Shown one piece after another: positions 16,886 to 26,531 of a stretch of DNA of 64,000 nt (its first letter is position 1; each line of letters opens with the position of its first letter). Position numbers and translations under genes: made by a program. Under the pieces are notes generated by a model that saw only the letters and a program-made list of their open reading frames with translations, did no database searches and was not told the origin of the DNA. Location: assembly GCF_003014715.1 (NCBI RefSeq), contig NZ_PYAV01000005.1, forward strand, positions 1 through 64,000. The letters are read 5' to 3'. This DNA comes from Salsuginibacillus halophilus. GTDB taxonomy: Bacteria > Bacillota > Bacilli > Bacillales > Marinococcaceae.

Positions 16886-17842
16886 ATGGATTGGAACAAG
16901 ACGACACGAGTGGTAGTGATTGGTGCAGGCTTTGTCGGCTCAAGTTACGCTTTTGCGATGCTTAATCAAGGCGTGGCAGATGAAATTGTCTTAATTGATC
17001 TTGATCGTGAGCGTGCTGAAGGTGATGCAATGGATTTAAACCATGGTTTACCGTTTACGGAAACGGCGCGCATCTGGCAGGGAGATTATGCAGATTGTGA
17101 AAGTGCCGATATTGTTGTAATTACAGCTGGTGCAAATCAAGAGCCTGGCGAAACACGTATGGATCTGGCTGGGAAAAACGCAAAAGTATTTCAATCGATT
17201 GTTCAACAGGTGACAGATCATAATTTCGGTGGCTTATTTCTTGTTGCAACGAATCCAGTGGATGTACTTACATATGCTACTTGGAAGTATTCAGGATTTC
17301 CGAGTCACCGGGTCATCGGGTCAGGAACAATCTTGGATACAGCACGTTTTCGTTATTTACTTGGCGAGTATTTTAACGTTGATGCACGTAACGTTCATGC
17401 TCACATTATGGGAGAACACGGAGATACAGAACTACCTGTCTGGAGCCATGCAGATATTGGTGGTCGTCCGGTCCGGGATTATGTGAACGATAGAGAAAAT
17501 GCCGACGTGTCTGATTTAGATGATATTTTTGTGAATGTCCGTGATGCAGCGTATCATGTTATTCAACGTAAAGGCGCGACGTATTACGGTATTGCCATGA
17601 GCCTTGTCAGGTTGACCCGGGCAATGCTGCGGGATGAAAATGCCGTGTTGACGATTTCAGCTTACCTTGATGGTGAATACGGAGAGCAAGATATTTATAC
17701 AGGGGTTCCGGCAGTGGTAAATGCAAGCGGTGTACGTGAAGTGATTGAGTTAGACTTAGATGAGACAGAAAAAGAACAGTTCCGGGCTTCAAATGAAGTG
17801 ATCCGCACGGCCAACCAAACCATCTTTCCTGATGAAGAGTGA
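16886..17842 (+). CDS. ldh: L-lactate dehydrogenase
   Basis: This 318-residue cytoplasmic enzyme reduces pyruvate to L-lactate with NADH, recycling NAD when oxygen is short. NAD motif [10 protein letters not shown]; the substrate-loop Gln in [11 protein letters not shown] separates it from malate dehydrogenase (Arg there); DTARFR and the catalytic His in GEHGDTE are present. ATG 16886 follows GAGGGGG by about 7 bases; the frame extends 12 codons upstream through the Rex site, so the earlier ATG is not the start. It is monocistronic with a terminator at 17880, and a predicted Rex target. Confidence 0.95.
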   Translation: MDWNKTTRVVVIGAGFVGSSYAFAMLNQGVADEIVLIDLDRERAEGDAMDLNHGLPFTETARIWQGDYADCESADIVVITAGANQEPGETRMDLAGKNAKVFQSIVQQVTDHNFGGLFLVATNPVDVLTYATWKYSGFPSHRVIGSGTILDTARFRYLLGEYFNVDARNVHAHIMGEHGDTELPVWSHADIGGRPVRDYVNDRENADVSDLDDIFVNVRDAAYHVIQRKGATYYGIAMSLVRLTRAMLRDENAVLTISAYLDGEYGEQDIYTGVPAVVNASGVREVIELDLDETEKEQFRASNEVIRTANQTIFPDEE

Positions 17843-17879
17843 TTTAAGGGAGCAGATACAGCTAGCATGTGAAATGAAG

Positions 17880-17917
17880 ATGGAGCTGCCGATTAACTGG
17901 CAGCTCCATTTGTTTTT
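17880..17917 (+). terminator. Terminator after ldh
   Basis: ATGGAGCTGCC (17880-17890) pairs with GGCAGCTCCAT (17899-17909), followed by TTGTTTTT. It lies between the convergent ldh and GAF-STAS genes. Confidence 0.9.
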
Positions 17918-17925
17918 ACAAAAGG

Positions 17926-18783
17926 TTAGTGTGATGTAGATAAAGTAAGGCCGATATGTTTTAAGGCTGCTTCCAAGTCACTTTTTATCGGGATGTTCAA
18001 GTTCAGGAGTTCTTCGTTTTGCACCTGCTGTTTTGCAACATCAGGCCGCAGTCCAGTAAGAATTGGGTGCACACCCATAACCTGCAACGCGCGAAACAAG
18101 TTGAAAATATCGGTCGGGAAAGTTTCATCAAGCAGCATAAGTCCGGATAAATCGACGATAAAATAGCTTGTTTTATATTCTGAACTATAATGCAGCACAT
18201 TTTGAATAATTTTATCTGTACGTTCTTCATCGACAATCCCTTGAATTGTTAGTGCGGCAACGCCGGAAGTAATCGGGATAATTGGAACGTTTAAAAAGTT
18301 CATATTGTATTTCGTTCGATCGAGTTCGATAAGGTAACTTAAAACATCGGCCATGGTCTGCATAAAGCTGATGTCTTCGTCTGTAAAATGTTTTTCTTCT
18401 TGGTCGATTGCGGATAACGTACCAAATTGGCTGCCGTCCGTCTCTCGTAATGTTACCCCGAGAAACCCTTTAGGGAGAAGCTCCTTTGTGATATCCAAAT
18501 GTTTTGCTTGATGATGTTCACTTAAATTCATTGTGCTAAGAAAGTGATTGTCACTGTTGTGAATTAACCTGCAGTAAGACGCATCATATGTACGTTGATA
18601 TCCGTTCGTGAAAATAGGAACTCCTGGGCTGTATGTGCTTAAAATGGTCATATCTTTAGGCGTGCATTGCGTTACATAAACCGTCTGTACACCTAAGCGT
18701 TCAATTAACGAAGAAAAAATACGTTCAGCAGCACTCCGCAAGGTAGAGAACGCTGCAGAGTCAATAAAAGATGTATGTGACAA
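17926..18783 (-). CDS. GAF-STAS sensor protein (RsbR-like)
   Basis: A 285-residue cytoplasmic protein. The N-terminal part (about 20-155) looks like a GAF domain ending in the typical FTDEDISFMQTMADVLSYLI helix. The C-terminal part (about 165-280) is a STAS domain as in RsbR stressosome proteins: VDLSGLMLLDETFPTDIFN, then LTGLRPDVAKQ. RsbR proteins carry phosphorylatable Thr/Ser in that STAS region; a Thr is present in DETFPTD. The start appears to be TTG 18783, with AAAGGAG 11 bases upstream. No RsbS/RsbT neighbours are present, so it is an orphan that may join a stressosome or modulate another switch. Confidence 0.8.
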   Translation of the reverse strand: MSHTSFIDSAAFSTLRSAAERIFSSLIERLGVQTVYVTQCTPKDMTILSTYSPGVPIFTNGYQRTYDASYCRLIHNSDNHFLSTMNLSEHHQAKHLDITKELLPKGFLGVTLRETDGSQFGTLSAIDQEEKHFTDEDISFMQTMADVLSYLIELDRTKYNMNFLNVPIIPITSGVAALTIQGIVDEERTDKIIQNVLHYSSEYKTSYFIVDLSGLMLLDETFPTDIFNLFRALQVMGVHPILTGLRPDVAKQQVQNEELLNLNIPIKSDLEAALKHIGLTLSTSH

Positions 18784-18950
18784 AATGGATCAGCTCCTTT
18801 AACTAAGAGGGGAAATCTACTTAAAAAATCCCTCGTGACTTTATTGTAAGATTTTAAGGTGGTTATGTACAACGAAGAAGTACTTAAGCTTTGTCTTTTT
18901 AGCAAATTAGGTATAAAAAAACACGTGAGTTAAATTTAGTATTAAGAGAG

Positions 18951-19012
18951 TCAAATCCATAATGACTTTTTATGAATGATAAAACGAACAATATACATTG
19001 GAAATGATTGCA
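18951..19012. repeat. MITE-like repeat, copy B (partial)
   Basis: CATAATGAC.., ACGAACAATATACATTGG and AAATGATTG match the corresponding end of copies A (complement) and C in order and spacing. Only this end is kept. It lies in the gene-free stretch 18784-19146. Confidence 0.5.
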
Positions 19013-19075
19013 GCACGCTGGATTCAGATTCAACTTTGAAGCTGTGCTGTGGCCGAACAGTTTTTACATACGAAA

Positions 19076-19122
19076 CCCCTGGATGAGGATTTTTAATTTT
19101 TCCACGAACCAGGGGCATTTTT
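19076..19122. terminator. Hairpin between the GAF-STAS and DoxX genes
   Basis: CCCCTGG (19076-19082) pairs with CCAGGGG (19109-19115), followed on the plus strand by CATTTTTT. On the minus strand it lies just after the DoxX gene and may end that transcript. The loop is long (26 bases). Apart from this and repeat copy B nothing is seen in 18784-19146. Confidence 0.4.
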
Positions 19123-19146
19123 TAGTGTCATTTGTAAGTAGAAAGC

Positions 19147-19527
19147 TTACTGTAGCTTCACTTGGTATGCTAATCGGTGGTGCTTTTTAAGAGCAAGCAT
19201 ACAAGAGACAATCGCTAAAATCCATGGCAGTCCTTCCACGTTGGTAAAAACGCTATCTGTTAACGGTAAAATAAAAACGTTTAAAATTGCAAGAAGCGCG
19301 CTGATGATAGCTGCAGTGCGTACAAAGACGCCGAAAAGCATGACGAGCGCGACAAGCATCTCGGCAATCGGTGTGGCAAACGCAATAGGTTCAGGGAAAG
19401 CTGAAGCTGCTAAACTATCGCGGAAACTTGTGATATCGAGCAGTTTTTCCATACTAATCGCAAATAAGAGCACCCCTGCACCAAAGCGCAGCAAAATAAA
19501 GAAAATATCTCCAAGCAGTTTAAACAT
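19147..19527 (-). CDS. DoxX family membrane protein
   Basis: A 126-residue protein with four hydrophobic helices and the DoxX pattern RFGAGVLLFAISMEKLLD near the start and ATPIAEMLVALVMLFGVFVR in the middle. DoxX-like proteins are small membrane proteins of uncertain role, in some bacteria linked to redox or sulfur stress. ATG 19527 has GAAAGGAG about 9 bases upstream. It is divergent from the lactate permease gene, with about 250 bases of regulatory DNA between. Confidence 0.85.
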   Translation of the reverse strand: MFKLLGDIFFILLRFGAGVLLFAISMEKLLDITSFRDSLAASAFPEPIAFATPIAEMLVALVMLFGVFVRTAAIISALLAILNVFILPLTDSVFTNVEGLPWILAIVSCMLALKKHHRLAYQVKLQ

Positions 19528-19686
19528 GCTGAATTAACTCCTTTCAACTTATATATGATTACGAACATCTTCTTCATTATAGGTAGAAAGATATAAAAGG
19601 CGCAATTAGAAAAGTTTTAAGATTTTTCGACATATACAGGCCTGTGTGGAAAACTGTCATACAATGTAATATTTTTCTTAGTATTA

Positions 19687-19715
19687 TTGAAAACGTTAAC
19701 AAACATTGCTATGAT
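19687..19715 (+). promoter_or_regulatory. Sigma-A promoter of lctP-lutABC
   Basis: TTGAAA (19687-19692), a 17-base spacer and TATGAT (19710-19715). It drives the lactate permease and probably the lutABC genes behind it. Confidence 0.8.
19688..19701 (+). promoter_or_regulatory. CcpA cre site
   Basis: TGAAAACGTTAACA matches the cre consensus TGWAANCGNTNWCA at every position. It overlaps the -35 box and spacer of the lctP promoter, so CcpA should repress lactate uptake when better sugars are present. Confidence 0.85.
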
Positions 19716-19730
19716 GTAACCACTTACATA

Positions 19731-19743
19731 GTCATCAGATGAC
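19731..19743. promoter_or_regulatory. Palindrome, candidate LutR operator
   Basis: GTCATC-A-GATGAC is a perfect 13-base palindrome about 9 bases after the expected transcription start. Its size and position fit a FadR-type GntR repressor. The lutR gene at the end of this gene set is the obvious candidate; the link is inference. Confidence 0.6.
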
Positions 19744-19783
19744 CTAATGAGTTCAGTGTGATAGGTTTAAAGGAGTGGAATGA

Positions 19784-21562
19784 ATGAGTACGGGTTTGTT
19801 GTCTTTGTTAGCGATTGTGCCGATCTTAACTGTGTTATTTTTTCTCGTGCTGTTACGATGGCCGGCGAAAAAAGCGATGCCGGTTGCTTTCCTAGTCACG
19901 GTAGGTATTGCGTATTTTGCATGGGGCGTCCCGGTGAATCAGATTGCTGGAGCAAGTATGGAAGGGGTAGCGACAGCGCTTGAGGTTTTATTTATCGTGT
20001 TTGGTGCCATTTTATTGTTAAACACTTTGAAAGAAAGTGGCGCGATACATACAATTCGCCAAGGCTTTATGGACATTTCCCCGGACCGGCGTATCCAAGT
20101 TATTATTATTTGCTGGTTATTTGGTGCTTTTATCGAAGGGGCTTCAGGCTGGGGAACGCCGGCTGCAATTATCGCCCCACTGCTTGTGGCGATTGGTTTC
20201 CCGGCAATGGGTGCAGTAATGACAGCGTTAATCATTCAGTCTGCACCGGTATCATATGGAGCGGTCGGTACACCGATTTTAATTGGGGTTGAGTCCGGGC
20301 TTGGAGGATCAGCCGCTGTAGAGCAAGTCGCAGCTTCTCTTGGGATGACAATTGATCAGTACGTTCGTATGATTGGCGGTGAAGTTGCAATTTTCAACGG
20401 AATCATAGGACTTTTAATGCCACTGTTTATGGTTACGATGTTAACTTTTTTCTTTGGACCGAACCGTTCAATGAAAGAAGGTCTGGCAGTTTGGAAGTTT
20501 GCTTTATTTGCCGGCGTATCCTTTGCGGTGCCGTTCGCGCTTGTAGCGAATCTGCTTGGTCCAGAGTTTCCGGCGATGTTTGGAGGTTTGATTGGTCTTG
20601 CTATTGTCGTGCCGGCCGCGAAAAAGGGCTTTCTTGTGCCGAAAAAGACTTGGGATTTCGCACCATCATCTTCATGGGATCCAGCTTGGACTGGCACATT
20701 AAATGTCGAGCCTAAACGTAACTTAGCTCCAATGGCACCATTAAAAGCATGGATGCCTTATATTGTCGTTGCCGTACTTTTAGTGCTTACGCGATTACAG
20801 ACGCTGCCGTTTGGTACCTGGCTGGAATCAGTTGTTATTGAGGTTGAAAACATTTTTGGAAGCGCGATTACTATCGAGAGCACACCGCTCTTTTTACCTG
20901 GGTTTATTCTACTGGTTGTTTCTGTCTTGTCATTTCTATTTTATAAAATGGCAGGCGAAGCTTACATGAATGCGTGGAAGGAGTCCGGCCGGACGATTTT
21001 AGCAGCGTCTCCGGCGCTTATGTTTGCAGTGCCAATGGTGCAGGTATTTATTAACTCAGATATTAACAGTACCGGATTTGAAAGCATGCCGCTTGTGCTG
21101 GCAGAAACAGCATCGAGTGCAGCAGGTGAGCACTGGCCGGCTGTTGCTCCGGTGATTGGTGCGCTTGGTGCATTTGTGGCCGGGAGTAATACCATTAGTA
21201 ATATGATGTTTTCATTGTTTCAATTTGGCACAGCACAAAATGTTGGAATCACGCCATCAACGACAGTTGCGCTGCAGGCGGCAGGTGGCGCTGCCGGTAA
21301 TATGATATGTGTGCACAATGTAGTGGCAGCTTCAGCAGCGGCAGGACTGGTCGGCAGAGAAGGTGAGTTAATCCGGAAGCTATTGATCCCAACGGTTTAT
21401 TATTTAATATTTGCTGGCGGCTTAGGTTATATATTTATTCACGGTTTCGGCATGAATATCGGTGTTGCGATGGTTGGTTTGATTGTTGGTTTGTACTTGT
21501 TTGCTGTGTATCACGGACAGCAGCAGCTGAAAGCAGAACAGCAGCTACCCCGTTCTGCATAA
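19784..21562 (+). CDS. lctP: L-lactate permease
   Basis: A 592-residue membrane transporter with about 13 hydrophobic segments, predicted to import lactate (or glycolate) with protons. Family marks are [32 protein letters not shown] and [14 protein letters not shown], all characteristic of LctP/LldP. Length agrees with the family (about 550-600). ATG 19784 has AAAGGAG 7 bases upstream. It is followed after 12 bases by lutA, so uptake and oxidation are coupled. Control by CcpA and a FadR-type regulator is predicted from sites upstream. Confidence 0.95.
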   Translation: MSTGLLSLLAIVPILTVLFFLVLLRWPAKKAMPVAFLVTVGIAYFAWGVPVNQIAGASMEGVATALEVLFIVFGAILLLNTLKESGAIHTIRQGFMDISPDRRIQVIIICWLFGAFIEGASGWGTPAAIIAPLLVAIGFPAMGAVMTALIIQSAPVSYGAVGTPILIGVESGLGGSAAVEQVAASLGMTIDQYVRMIGGEVAIFNGIIGLLMPLFMVTMLTFFFGPNRSMKEGLAVWKFALFAGVSFAVPFALVANLLGPEFPAMFGGLIGLAIVVPAAKKGFLVPKKTWDFAPSSSWDPAWTGTLNVEPKRNLAPMAPLKAWMPYIVVAVLLVLTRLQTLPFGTWLESVVIEVENIFGSAITIESTPLFLPGFILLVVSVLSFLFYKMAGEAYMNAWKESGRTILAASPALMFAVPMVQVFINSDINSTGFESMPLVLAETASSAAGEHWPAVAPVIGALGAFVAGSNTISNMMFSLFQFGTAQNVGITPSTTVALQAAGGAAGNMICVHNVVAASAAAGLVGREGELIRKLLIPTVYYLIFAGGLGYIFIHGFGMNIGVAMVGLIVGLYLFAVYHGQQQLKAEQQLPRSA

Positions 21563-21574
21563 GGAGGAAATTGA

Positions 21575-22318
21575 ATGAAAGTATCATTATTTATCACATG
21601 TTTAGGTGACACGTTTTTCCCTGAGGTCGGTAAAGATGTTGTGGAGCTGCTTGAGCGGCACGGTTGTGAAATTGATTTTCCTAAAAAGCAGACGTGCTGC
21701 GGACAGCCGGCGTTTAACAGCGGGTATCATACAGAGACAAAAAAAGCAGCGAAGCATATGATTGAGACATTTGCGCACGCATCTTACGTCGTAGCCCCGT
21801 CTGGTTCTTGTGCGGCGATGTTAAAAGAGTATCCGCACCTGCTGAAAGACGAGCCGAAGTGGCTCGAGCGCGCTGAAGCGCTGGCACATAAAACGTATGA
21901 GCTGACACAGTTTTTATACCGCGTGCTAGGTGTCACAAATACAGGTGCTGTTTTAACAAAAAAAGCGACGTATCATATGTCTTGCCACATGACGCGGCTG
22001 CTCGGCGAGACTGAAGCACCGTATAAACTGCTTGAAAGTGTGGAGGGTCTTGAACTGAAAGAGCTGCCGAACAAACAAGACTGCTGCGGCTTTGGCGGTA
22101 CGTTTGCGGTGAAGATGACGTCGATTTCTGAGCAGATGGTTGATGAAAAAGTAGCGCATGTTGAGTCAACAGAAGCTGAAGTGTTGATCGGTGCAGACAG
22201 TGGCTGTTTAATGAATATCGGCGGGCGGATTGACCGAACCGGAAAGCCGGTCGAAGTGATGCACATTGCCCAGGTGTTAAACGCAGGTGCTGGAGGTGAA
22301 GAGCGTCATGTCGATTAA
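21575..22318 (+). CDS. lutA: Lactate utilization protein A (Fe-S oxidoreductase)
   Basis: A 247-residue protein with two CCG-type cysteine motifs ([12 protein letters not shown] and [14 protein letters not shown]), the hallmark of heterodisulfide-reductase-like subunits. LutA, LutB and LutC together oxidise L-lactate to pyruvate without a classical lactate dehydrogenase. ATG 21575 follows AAGGAGG. Its 3' end overlaps lutB by 11 bases. B. subtilis LutA is about 238 residues. Confidence 0.93.
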   Translation: MKVSLFITCLGDTFFPEVGKDVVELLERHGCEIDFPKKQTCCGQPAFNSGYHTETKKAAKHMIETFAHASYVVAPSGSCAAMLKEYPHLLKDEPKWLERAEALAHKTYELTQFLYRVLGVTNTGAVLTKKATYHMSCHMTRLLGETEAPYKLLESVEGLELKELPNKQDCCGFGGTFAVKMTSISEQMVDEKVAHVESTEAEVLIGADSGCLMNIGGRIDRTGKPVEVMHIAQVLNAGAGGEERHVD

Positions 22319-23732
22319 AATTGGAGCGGAATCATTTGATGAGAGGGTGCAGGAAGGTTTAAGCGATACGCACATGCGCGAAACGGTCCGTGGTGCCCAG
22401 GAGCGCCTTCATACGAACAAAGCGAAAGCTGAAGAAGAGCTTGGCGATTGGGAGGACTGGCGTACGCTTTCAGAGGAGATCCGGGCACATACATTGGAAA
22501 ATCTTGATTATTATTTAGAGCAGCTCGCTGAAAACGTTGTGAAAAACGGTGGTCACGTTTATTTTGCAGAAACACCGGAAGAAGCGAATGCTTATGTGCA
22601 AAAGGTTGCTGCAGATAAAGAAGCAAAAAAAGTGATTAAATCAAAATCAATGGTGACAGAAGAGGTCGGTATGAACGAAGCGCTTGAATCCCAAGGGTGT
22701 GAAGTGATTGAGTCCGACTTAGGTGAATATATTCTGCAGATTGATGATCACGACCCGCCGTCACACATTGTAGCGCCAGCGCTGCACAAAAATAAAGAAC
22801 AGATCCGAGAGACGTTTGCTGAACGAAAAGGATACGAAAATTCGGCAGATCCAAATGAACTCACCCAGTTTGCCCGTGAACAGCTGCGCGAAGAGTTTTT
22901 AGAAGCAGATATCGGGGTTACAGGTGTAAACTTTGCCGTGGCTGAATCCGGCTCCATGTCCCTTGTAACGAATGAAGGTAACGCCCGGCTTGCAACAACG
23001 ATTCCAAATACGCAGATTTCTGTGATGGGCATGGAAAGGGTTGTACCGACGTGGGAAGAGCTCGATGTGATGGTGAACATGCTCTGCCGCAGCGCAGTCG
23101 GACAGCGGTTGACAAGTTATATTACAGGGCTGACCGGTCCGCGCGAAGCTGAAGATTTAGATGGTCCGGAAGAGTTTCACTTAGTCATTGTAGATAACGG
23201 TCGTTCTAACATTTTAGGGACGGCGTTTCAGTCAGCACTGCACTGTATCCGCTGTGCGGCCTGCATTAATGTTTGTCCAGTATACCGGCATGTCGGCGGT
23301 CATTCGTATGGCTCAATTTATCCCGGCCCGATCGGGGCGGTACTTACCCCCCTTTTAGAAGGCTATGATGATCATAAAGACTTGCCGTACGCATCAAGCT
23401 TGTGCGCTGCCTGCACAGATGCATGTCCGGTGAAGATTCCGCTGCATGGACACTTAATTGAGCACCGTAAAATTATAGCTGAAGAAGAAAAGAAAACATC
23501 GATCGGTGAAACGTATGCAATGAAGGGTTTCGGTTTGGCGGCGAGCTCGCCGGGGTTATTTCATATGGCAACGAAAACAGCGCCTTTCATGCTTGCGCCG
23601 TTCACAAAAGACGGAGCAATTAACGGCGGTCCCGGACCGATGAGCGGATGGACAGAAATTCGAAGTATGCCTTCGCCTGCAAAAGAACGGTTCCGCGATT
23701 GGTTTCAAGCCCGCAAGAAAGGGGACAGCTGA
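22308..23732 (+). CDS. lutB: Lactate utilization protein B (iron-sulfur protein)
   Basis: A 474-residue protein with an N-terminal LUD domain ([16 protein letters not shown] is typical) and a C-terminal pair of 4Fe-4S motifs, [12 protein letters not shown] and CAACTDACP. It acts with LutA and LutC in lactate oxidation and passes electrons to the respiratory chain. ATG 22308 is chosen because GGAGG lies about 11 bases upstream within lutA. Confidence 0.94.
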   Translation: MSIKIGAESFDERVQEGLSDTHMRETVRGAQERLHTNKAKAEEELGDWEDWRTLSEEIRAHTLENLDYYLEQLAENVVKNGGHVYFAETPEEANAYVQKVAADKEAKKVIKSKSMVTEEVGMNEALESQGCEVIESDLGEYILQIDDHDPPSHIVAPALHKNKEQIRETFAERKGYENSADPNELTQFAREQLREEFLEADIGVTGVNFAVAESGSMSLVTNEGNARLATTIPNTQISVMGMERVVPTWEELDVMVNMLCRSAVGQRLTSYITGLTGPREAEDLDGPEEFHLVIVDNGRSNILGTAFQSALHCIRCAACINVCPVYRHVGGHSYGSIYPGPIGAVLTPLLEGYDDHKDLPYASSLCAACTDACPVKIPLHGHLIEHRKIIAEEEKKTSIGETYAMKGFGLAASSPGLFHMATKTAPFMLAPFTKDGAINGGPGPMSGWTEIRSMPSPAKERFRDWFQARKKGDS

Positions 23733-23736
23733 ATAC

Positions 23737-24429
23737 ATGATGCAAAATAAAGAGAAGTTTTTAAATAACATTGCCTCGAATCTGGGGCGCGAGCGCCGCA
23801 CAAACGGGGTGGAGCGGCCGAAGTATTCAAAACAGCCACAGTGGGATGTGCTAGCTGATGCTTCGACCGATGATCTAGTCGAAGTGTTAAAGAAGCAGTG
23901 CTTAAAGATTCACACAGATGTGAAAGAGACAACCCTAGAAGAACTGCCGGAGGTCCTTGATGAGGTGCTTGCCATGTATGAGGCTGAAAAAGCATCAGTA
24001 TGGGACGATGATCGGTTTGAACGATTCGGTTTATCATCGTTTATCGCTCGCCCCGGCGTGTCGATCTGGGGAGAGTCCCCGGCAGACGAAGACATCCGCA
24101 TTAGCGAGCAGGCGGATGTGGGGATTACGTTTGCCGATTACACATTAGCTGAGTCCGGCACCGTTGTTTTGTTAAACGGTGGCGGCAAAGGGCAGTCGGT
24201 CAGCCTGTTACCGACATATTATATCGGGTTAATCCCTTTAAGTACGATTGTGCCTCGTATGACACAGGTCACAACGAAAATTCATGAAATGGCACAGGCC
24301 GGTGAACGGGTGCCAAGTTGTATTAACTTTATCTCTGGCCCGAGCAATAGTGCCGACATTGAATTGAATCTAGTTGTAGGCGTACACGGGCCGGTACGGG
24401 CTTGTTATATTTTGATTGATGATCGTTGA
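23737..24429 (+). CDS. lutC: Lactate utilization protein C
   Basis: A 230-residue LUD-domain protein: ADVGITFADYTLAESGTVVL followed by a glycine-rich stretch and SGPSNSADIEL, as in LutC/YkgG. It is the third part of the lactate oxidase system. It starts four bases after the lutB stop; GAAAGGGG lies about 11 bases before the ATG pair. Confidence 0.93.
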   Translation: MMQNKEKFLNNIASNLGRERRTNGVERPKYSKQPQWDVLADASTDDLVEVLKKQCLKIHTDVKETTLEELPEVLDEVLAMYEAEKASVWDDDRFERFGLSSFIARPGVSIWGESPADEDIRISEQADVGITFADYTLAESGTVVLLNGGGKGQSVSLLPTYYIGLIPLSTIVPRMTQVTTKIHEMAQAGERVPSCINFISGPSNSADIELNLVVGVHGPVRACYILIDDR

Positions 24430-24474
24430 TTCGTGGTATAATGCTGGGGAATGATACAAGAAGGAGCCCGAGTT

Positions 24475-25179
24475 ATGACCTTTGAACAGGTGGAATCGCG
24501 CAAGATATCTGAAATTGTGCGTGAACGAATTGAACATATGATTCAGCAAGGGGACTTGCAACCAGGGGAGAAGCTGGATTCAGTCGCAAAGCTTGCCGAA
24601 CAATTTCAAGTAAGTCGTTCTGCGGTACGTGAGGCATTAAGCGCCATGCGGGCGGTTGGCCTTGTGACGATTAAGCAGGGGGAAGGAACTTTCGTTAATC
24701 AATACGATTTTTCGCAAATGTTTGATCCGGTCAAAGCAGAGCGAATCATTTCCAAGAAAGAAATGCTTGAGTTGTTTGAGATCCGAAAAATTATGGAAGT
24801 CGGAGCTGCTGAACTTGCCGCCGAGAAACGAACTAGTGACCATTTAACGATGTTAAAATCAGCATTAGATGACATGAAAAGAGCCTCGCCTAAAGATAAT
24901 ATCGGCGAGGCTGCAGATGTAGCTTTTCACTTAGCAATTGCTAACGCGGCAGGTAATCAAATCATGATTGATATGATGGATCAACTTTCTGATACACTAC
25001 GGAAAACAATGTTCGAGTCCCGGCGCATCTGGTTGTTTTCAGAAGAACAGACGCTTGAAAGGCTGTATCAAGAACATTTTAATTTATATGAAGCTATAAA
25101 AGCAGGCGAGGCAGACGAAGCGCGCAACGCGATGCTTGAGCACTTATCCAATGTTGAAGCGGCACTTGTAAAAGCATGA
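24475..25179 (+). CDS. lutR: FadR-type GntR regulator of lactate utilization
   Basis: A 234-residue transcription regulator: winged-helix domain (residues 5-72, with LAEQFQVSRSAVREALSAM) and a helical FCD ligand domain with the metal-site pattern (DVAFHLAIANAAGN, and EQHFNLYEAI-like EHFNLYEAIK). Homologues repress lactate operons and are released by lactate. ATG 24475 has GAAGGAG about 8 bases upstream; an ATG at 24451 precedes the ribosome site. A TATAAT at 24437 suggests its own promoter in addition to read-through from lutC. It likely acts on the palindrome at 19731. Confidence 0.88.
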   Translation: MTFEQVESRKISEIVRERIEHMIQQGDLQPGEKLDSVAKLAEQFQVSRSAVREALSAMRAVGLVTIKQGEGTFVNQYDFSQMFDPVKAERIISKKEMLELFEIRKIMEVGAAELAAEKRTSDHLTMLKSALDDMKRASPKDNIGEAADVAFHLAIANAAGNQIMIDMMDQLSDTLRKTMFESRRIWLFSEEQTLERLYQEHFNLYEAIKAGEADEARNAMLEHLSNVEAALVKA

Positions 25180-25181
25180 TG

Positions 25182-25222
25182 AAAAAAGCCCGTTACGACC
25201 TCACCGTAACGGGCTTTTTAAA
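25182..25222 (+). terminator. Terminator after lutR
   Basis: AAAAAGCCCGTTACG pairs with CGTAACGGGCTTTTT around a 7-base loop. A/T-rich on both sides, it can serve both lutR and the convergent beta-propeller gene. Confidence 0.95.
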
Positions 25223-25231
25223 AAGTTGAAT

Positions 25232-26275
25232 TTAGCAGCTGCCGCCGGCGCCGGGCAGCGCTTTAATATCGATGCCGTGCGGTTCTTCACCGACTTCAAT
25301 CCGTTCCTCTTCCTCTAAGTCGTCAAGGTTAATGACGCTTACTTCTCCGCTGTCACGCAGGGTGACATAAGCGCGGAACTCTTCGCGGTTGAAAGCAACG
25401 TGACGGGCACCAGCCTGGTCTTCAATCGTTTCAATCACTTCGCCGCTTTCCGGGTCAAAGATGTGTACTGTGTCGCTTTCCATACTCGTTACAACACCAG
25501 CTTCCCCATCTTCAGTTACAGCGATATCAGTTGCACCTTCATCCACCTCAATCTCTTCAAGAAGCTCGCCGCTTTCGCTGTCAAACTGCTGTACGAGCCC
25601 TGCATCGCTTGCAGCGACGAAAACGGTATCTTCAAATGGCTCAACGACCCGCGGTGTTCCTCCGGTTTCAGCTGTTTCCTCAACTTCATTACTTTCAGCG
25701 TCTACAATGTGCAGCTCGTCATTTTCGTGATCAGTAACATAAAGCAGGTCACCTTCGAGTGCAACATAATTTGCGCTTGCCCCTTCACCTAAATCAATCT
25801 GCTCTGTGACTTCCTCTTCGTTAGCATCAATGATGTCTACGTACCGGTCATTGACAGTAGCAACATAAAGTGTGCTGTTATCTTCAGCAAGGGCCAGTCC
25901 GTGCGGGGATGGACCTACTTCAATTTCAGCGGTGGCTTCTAATCCTTGGGTATCAAGAATCACGATCGTGCTGTCGTCTTGATTAGCTACAAATGCTTCA
26001 CGCATCGTACTTGAGAAAGCAACATTGGTCGGAGTATTTCCTGTTTCAATTGACCCAACAACTTCGCTTGTAGGGATATCAATAATGGAGATTTCATTAT
26101 CAGCTTCGCTAGGTACATAAAATTGGACGGCGTCTAGTGCACCTGCATCTGTTTCGTTTTCTGAAGCTTCTTCACTTGGGGCTTCGTCTACATCTTGTTC
26201 TTCAGACTCTCCGCTCTCCATCGCGCAAGCGTTTAAAAAAACGAAAGAAGAGATGAGTAACATATACTTTTTCAT
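25232..26275 (-). CDS. YVTN-type beta-propeller lipoprotein
   Basis: A 347-residue predicted lipoprotein: signal peptide with lipobox LNAC (Cys17), an acidic linker of about 30 residues, then about seven 40-residue repeats of the YVTN/cytochrome-d1-like kind (DNEISIIDIPTSEVVGSIE, NTPTNVAFS, SPHGLALAEDNSTLYVA, ending EEPHGIDI). Such propellers bind partners or redox substrates at the surface. It ends with GAGGSC, leaving a Cys as the final residue, which is odd. ATG 26275 has AGGAGG about 7 bases upstream. It diverges from the rhodanese operon and may belong to the same sulfur system; this is inference from position. Confidence 0.82.
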   Translation of the reverse strand: MKKYMLLISSFVFLNACAMESGESEEQDVDEAPSEEASENETDAGALDAVQFYVPSEADNEISIIDIPTSEVVGSIETGNTPTNVAFSSTMREAFVANQDDSTIVILDTQGLEATAEIEVGPSPHGLALAEDNSTLYVATVNDRYVDIIDANEEEVTEQIDLGEGASANYVALEGDLLYVTDHENDELHIVDAESNEVEETAETGGTPRVVEPFEDTVFVAASDAGLVQQFDSESGELLEEIEVDEGATDIAVTEDGEAGVVTSMESDTVHIFDPESGEVIETIEDQAGARHVAFNREEFRAYVTLRDSGEVSVINLDDLEEEERIEVGEEPHGIDIKALPGAGGSC

Positions 26276-26463
26276 CGGTGGTCCTCCTGTTAGTTTAATT
26301 TTGATGTAACAAAAACATAGTGAACGAATAGGATTTATAAACGAATCATCTTATATAATGATTATATGCTTCAAAAAGCGGTTTGAATCCCTTGTTTTCA
26401 GTCTTTAATTACATCGTAATTTCTTGATACAACTATACAATAAAAAAAACTCTTTTTAAACCC

Positions 26464-26492
26464 TTGTATATTCATAGGGATTATAATATTAT
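26464..26492 (+). promoter_or_regulatory. Probable promoter of the rhodanese genes
   Basis: TTGTAT (26464-26469), a 17-base spacer and TATTAT (26487-26492), about 40 bases before the start codon. The -35 is weak, so an activator or regulated use is possible. CCC..GGG tracts (AACCC..AGGG..AGGGTT) in and after it recall CsoR/CstR-type operators, but this is only suggestive. Confidence 0.5.
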
Positions 26493-26531
26493 AGGGTTAC
26501 ACATTCAGAGAGCAGAGGAGAGGACGCACCG

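Noticed and set aside
16886-17842. Malate dehydrogenase instead of lactate dehydrogenase
   Set aside because: The substrate-loop residue is Gln ([11 protein letters not shown]), not Arg, and a Rex site precedes the gene.
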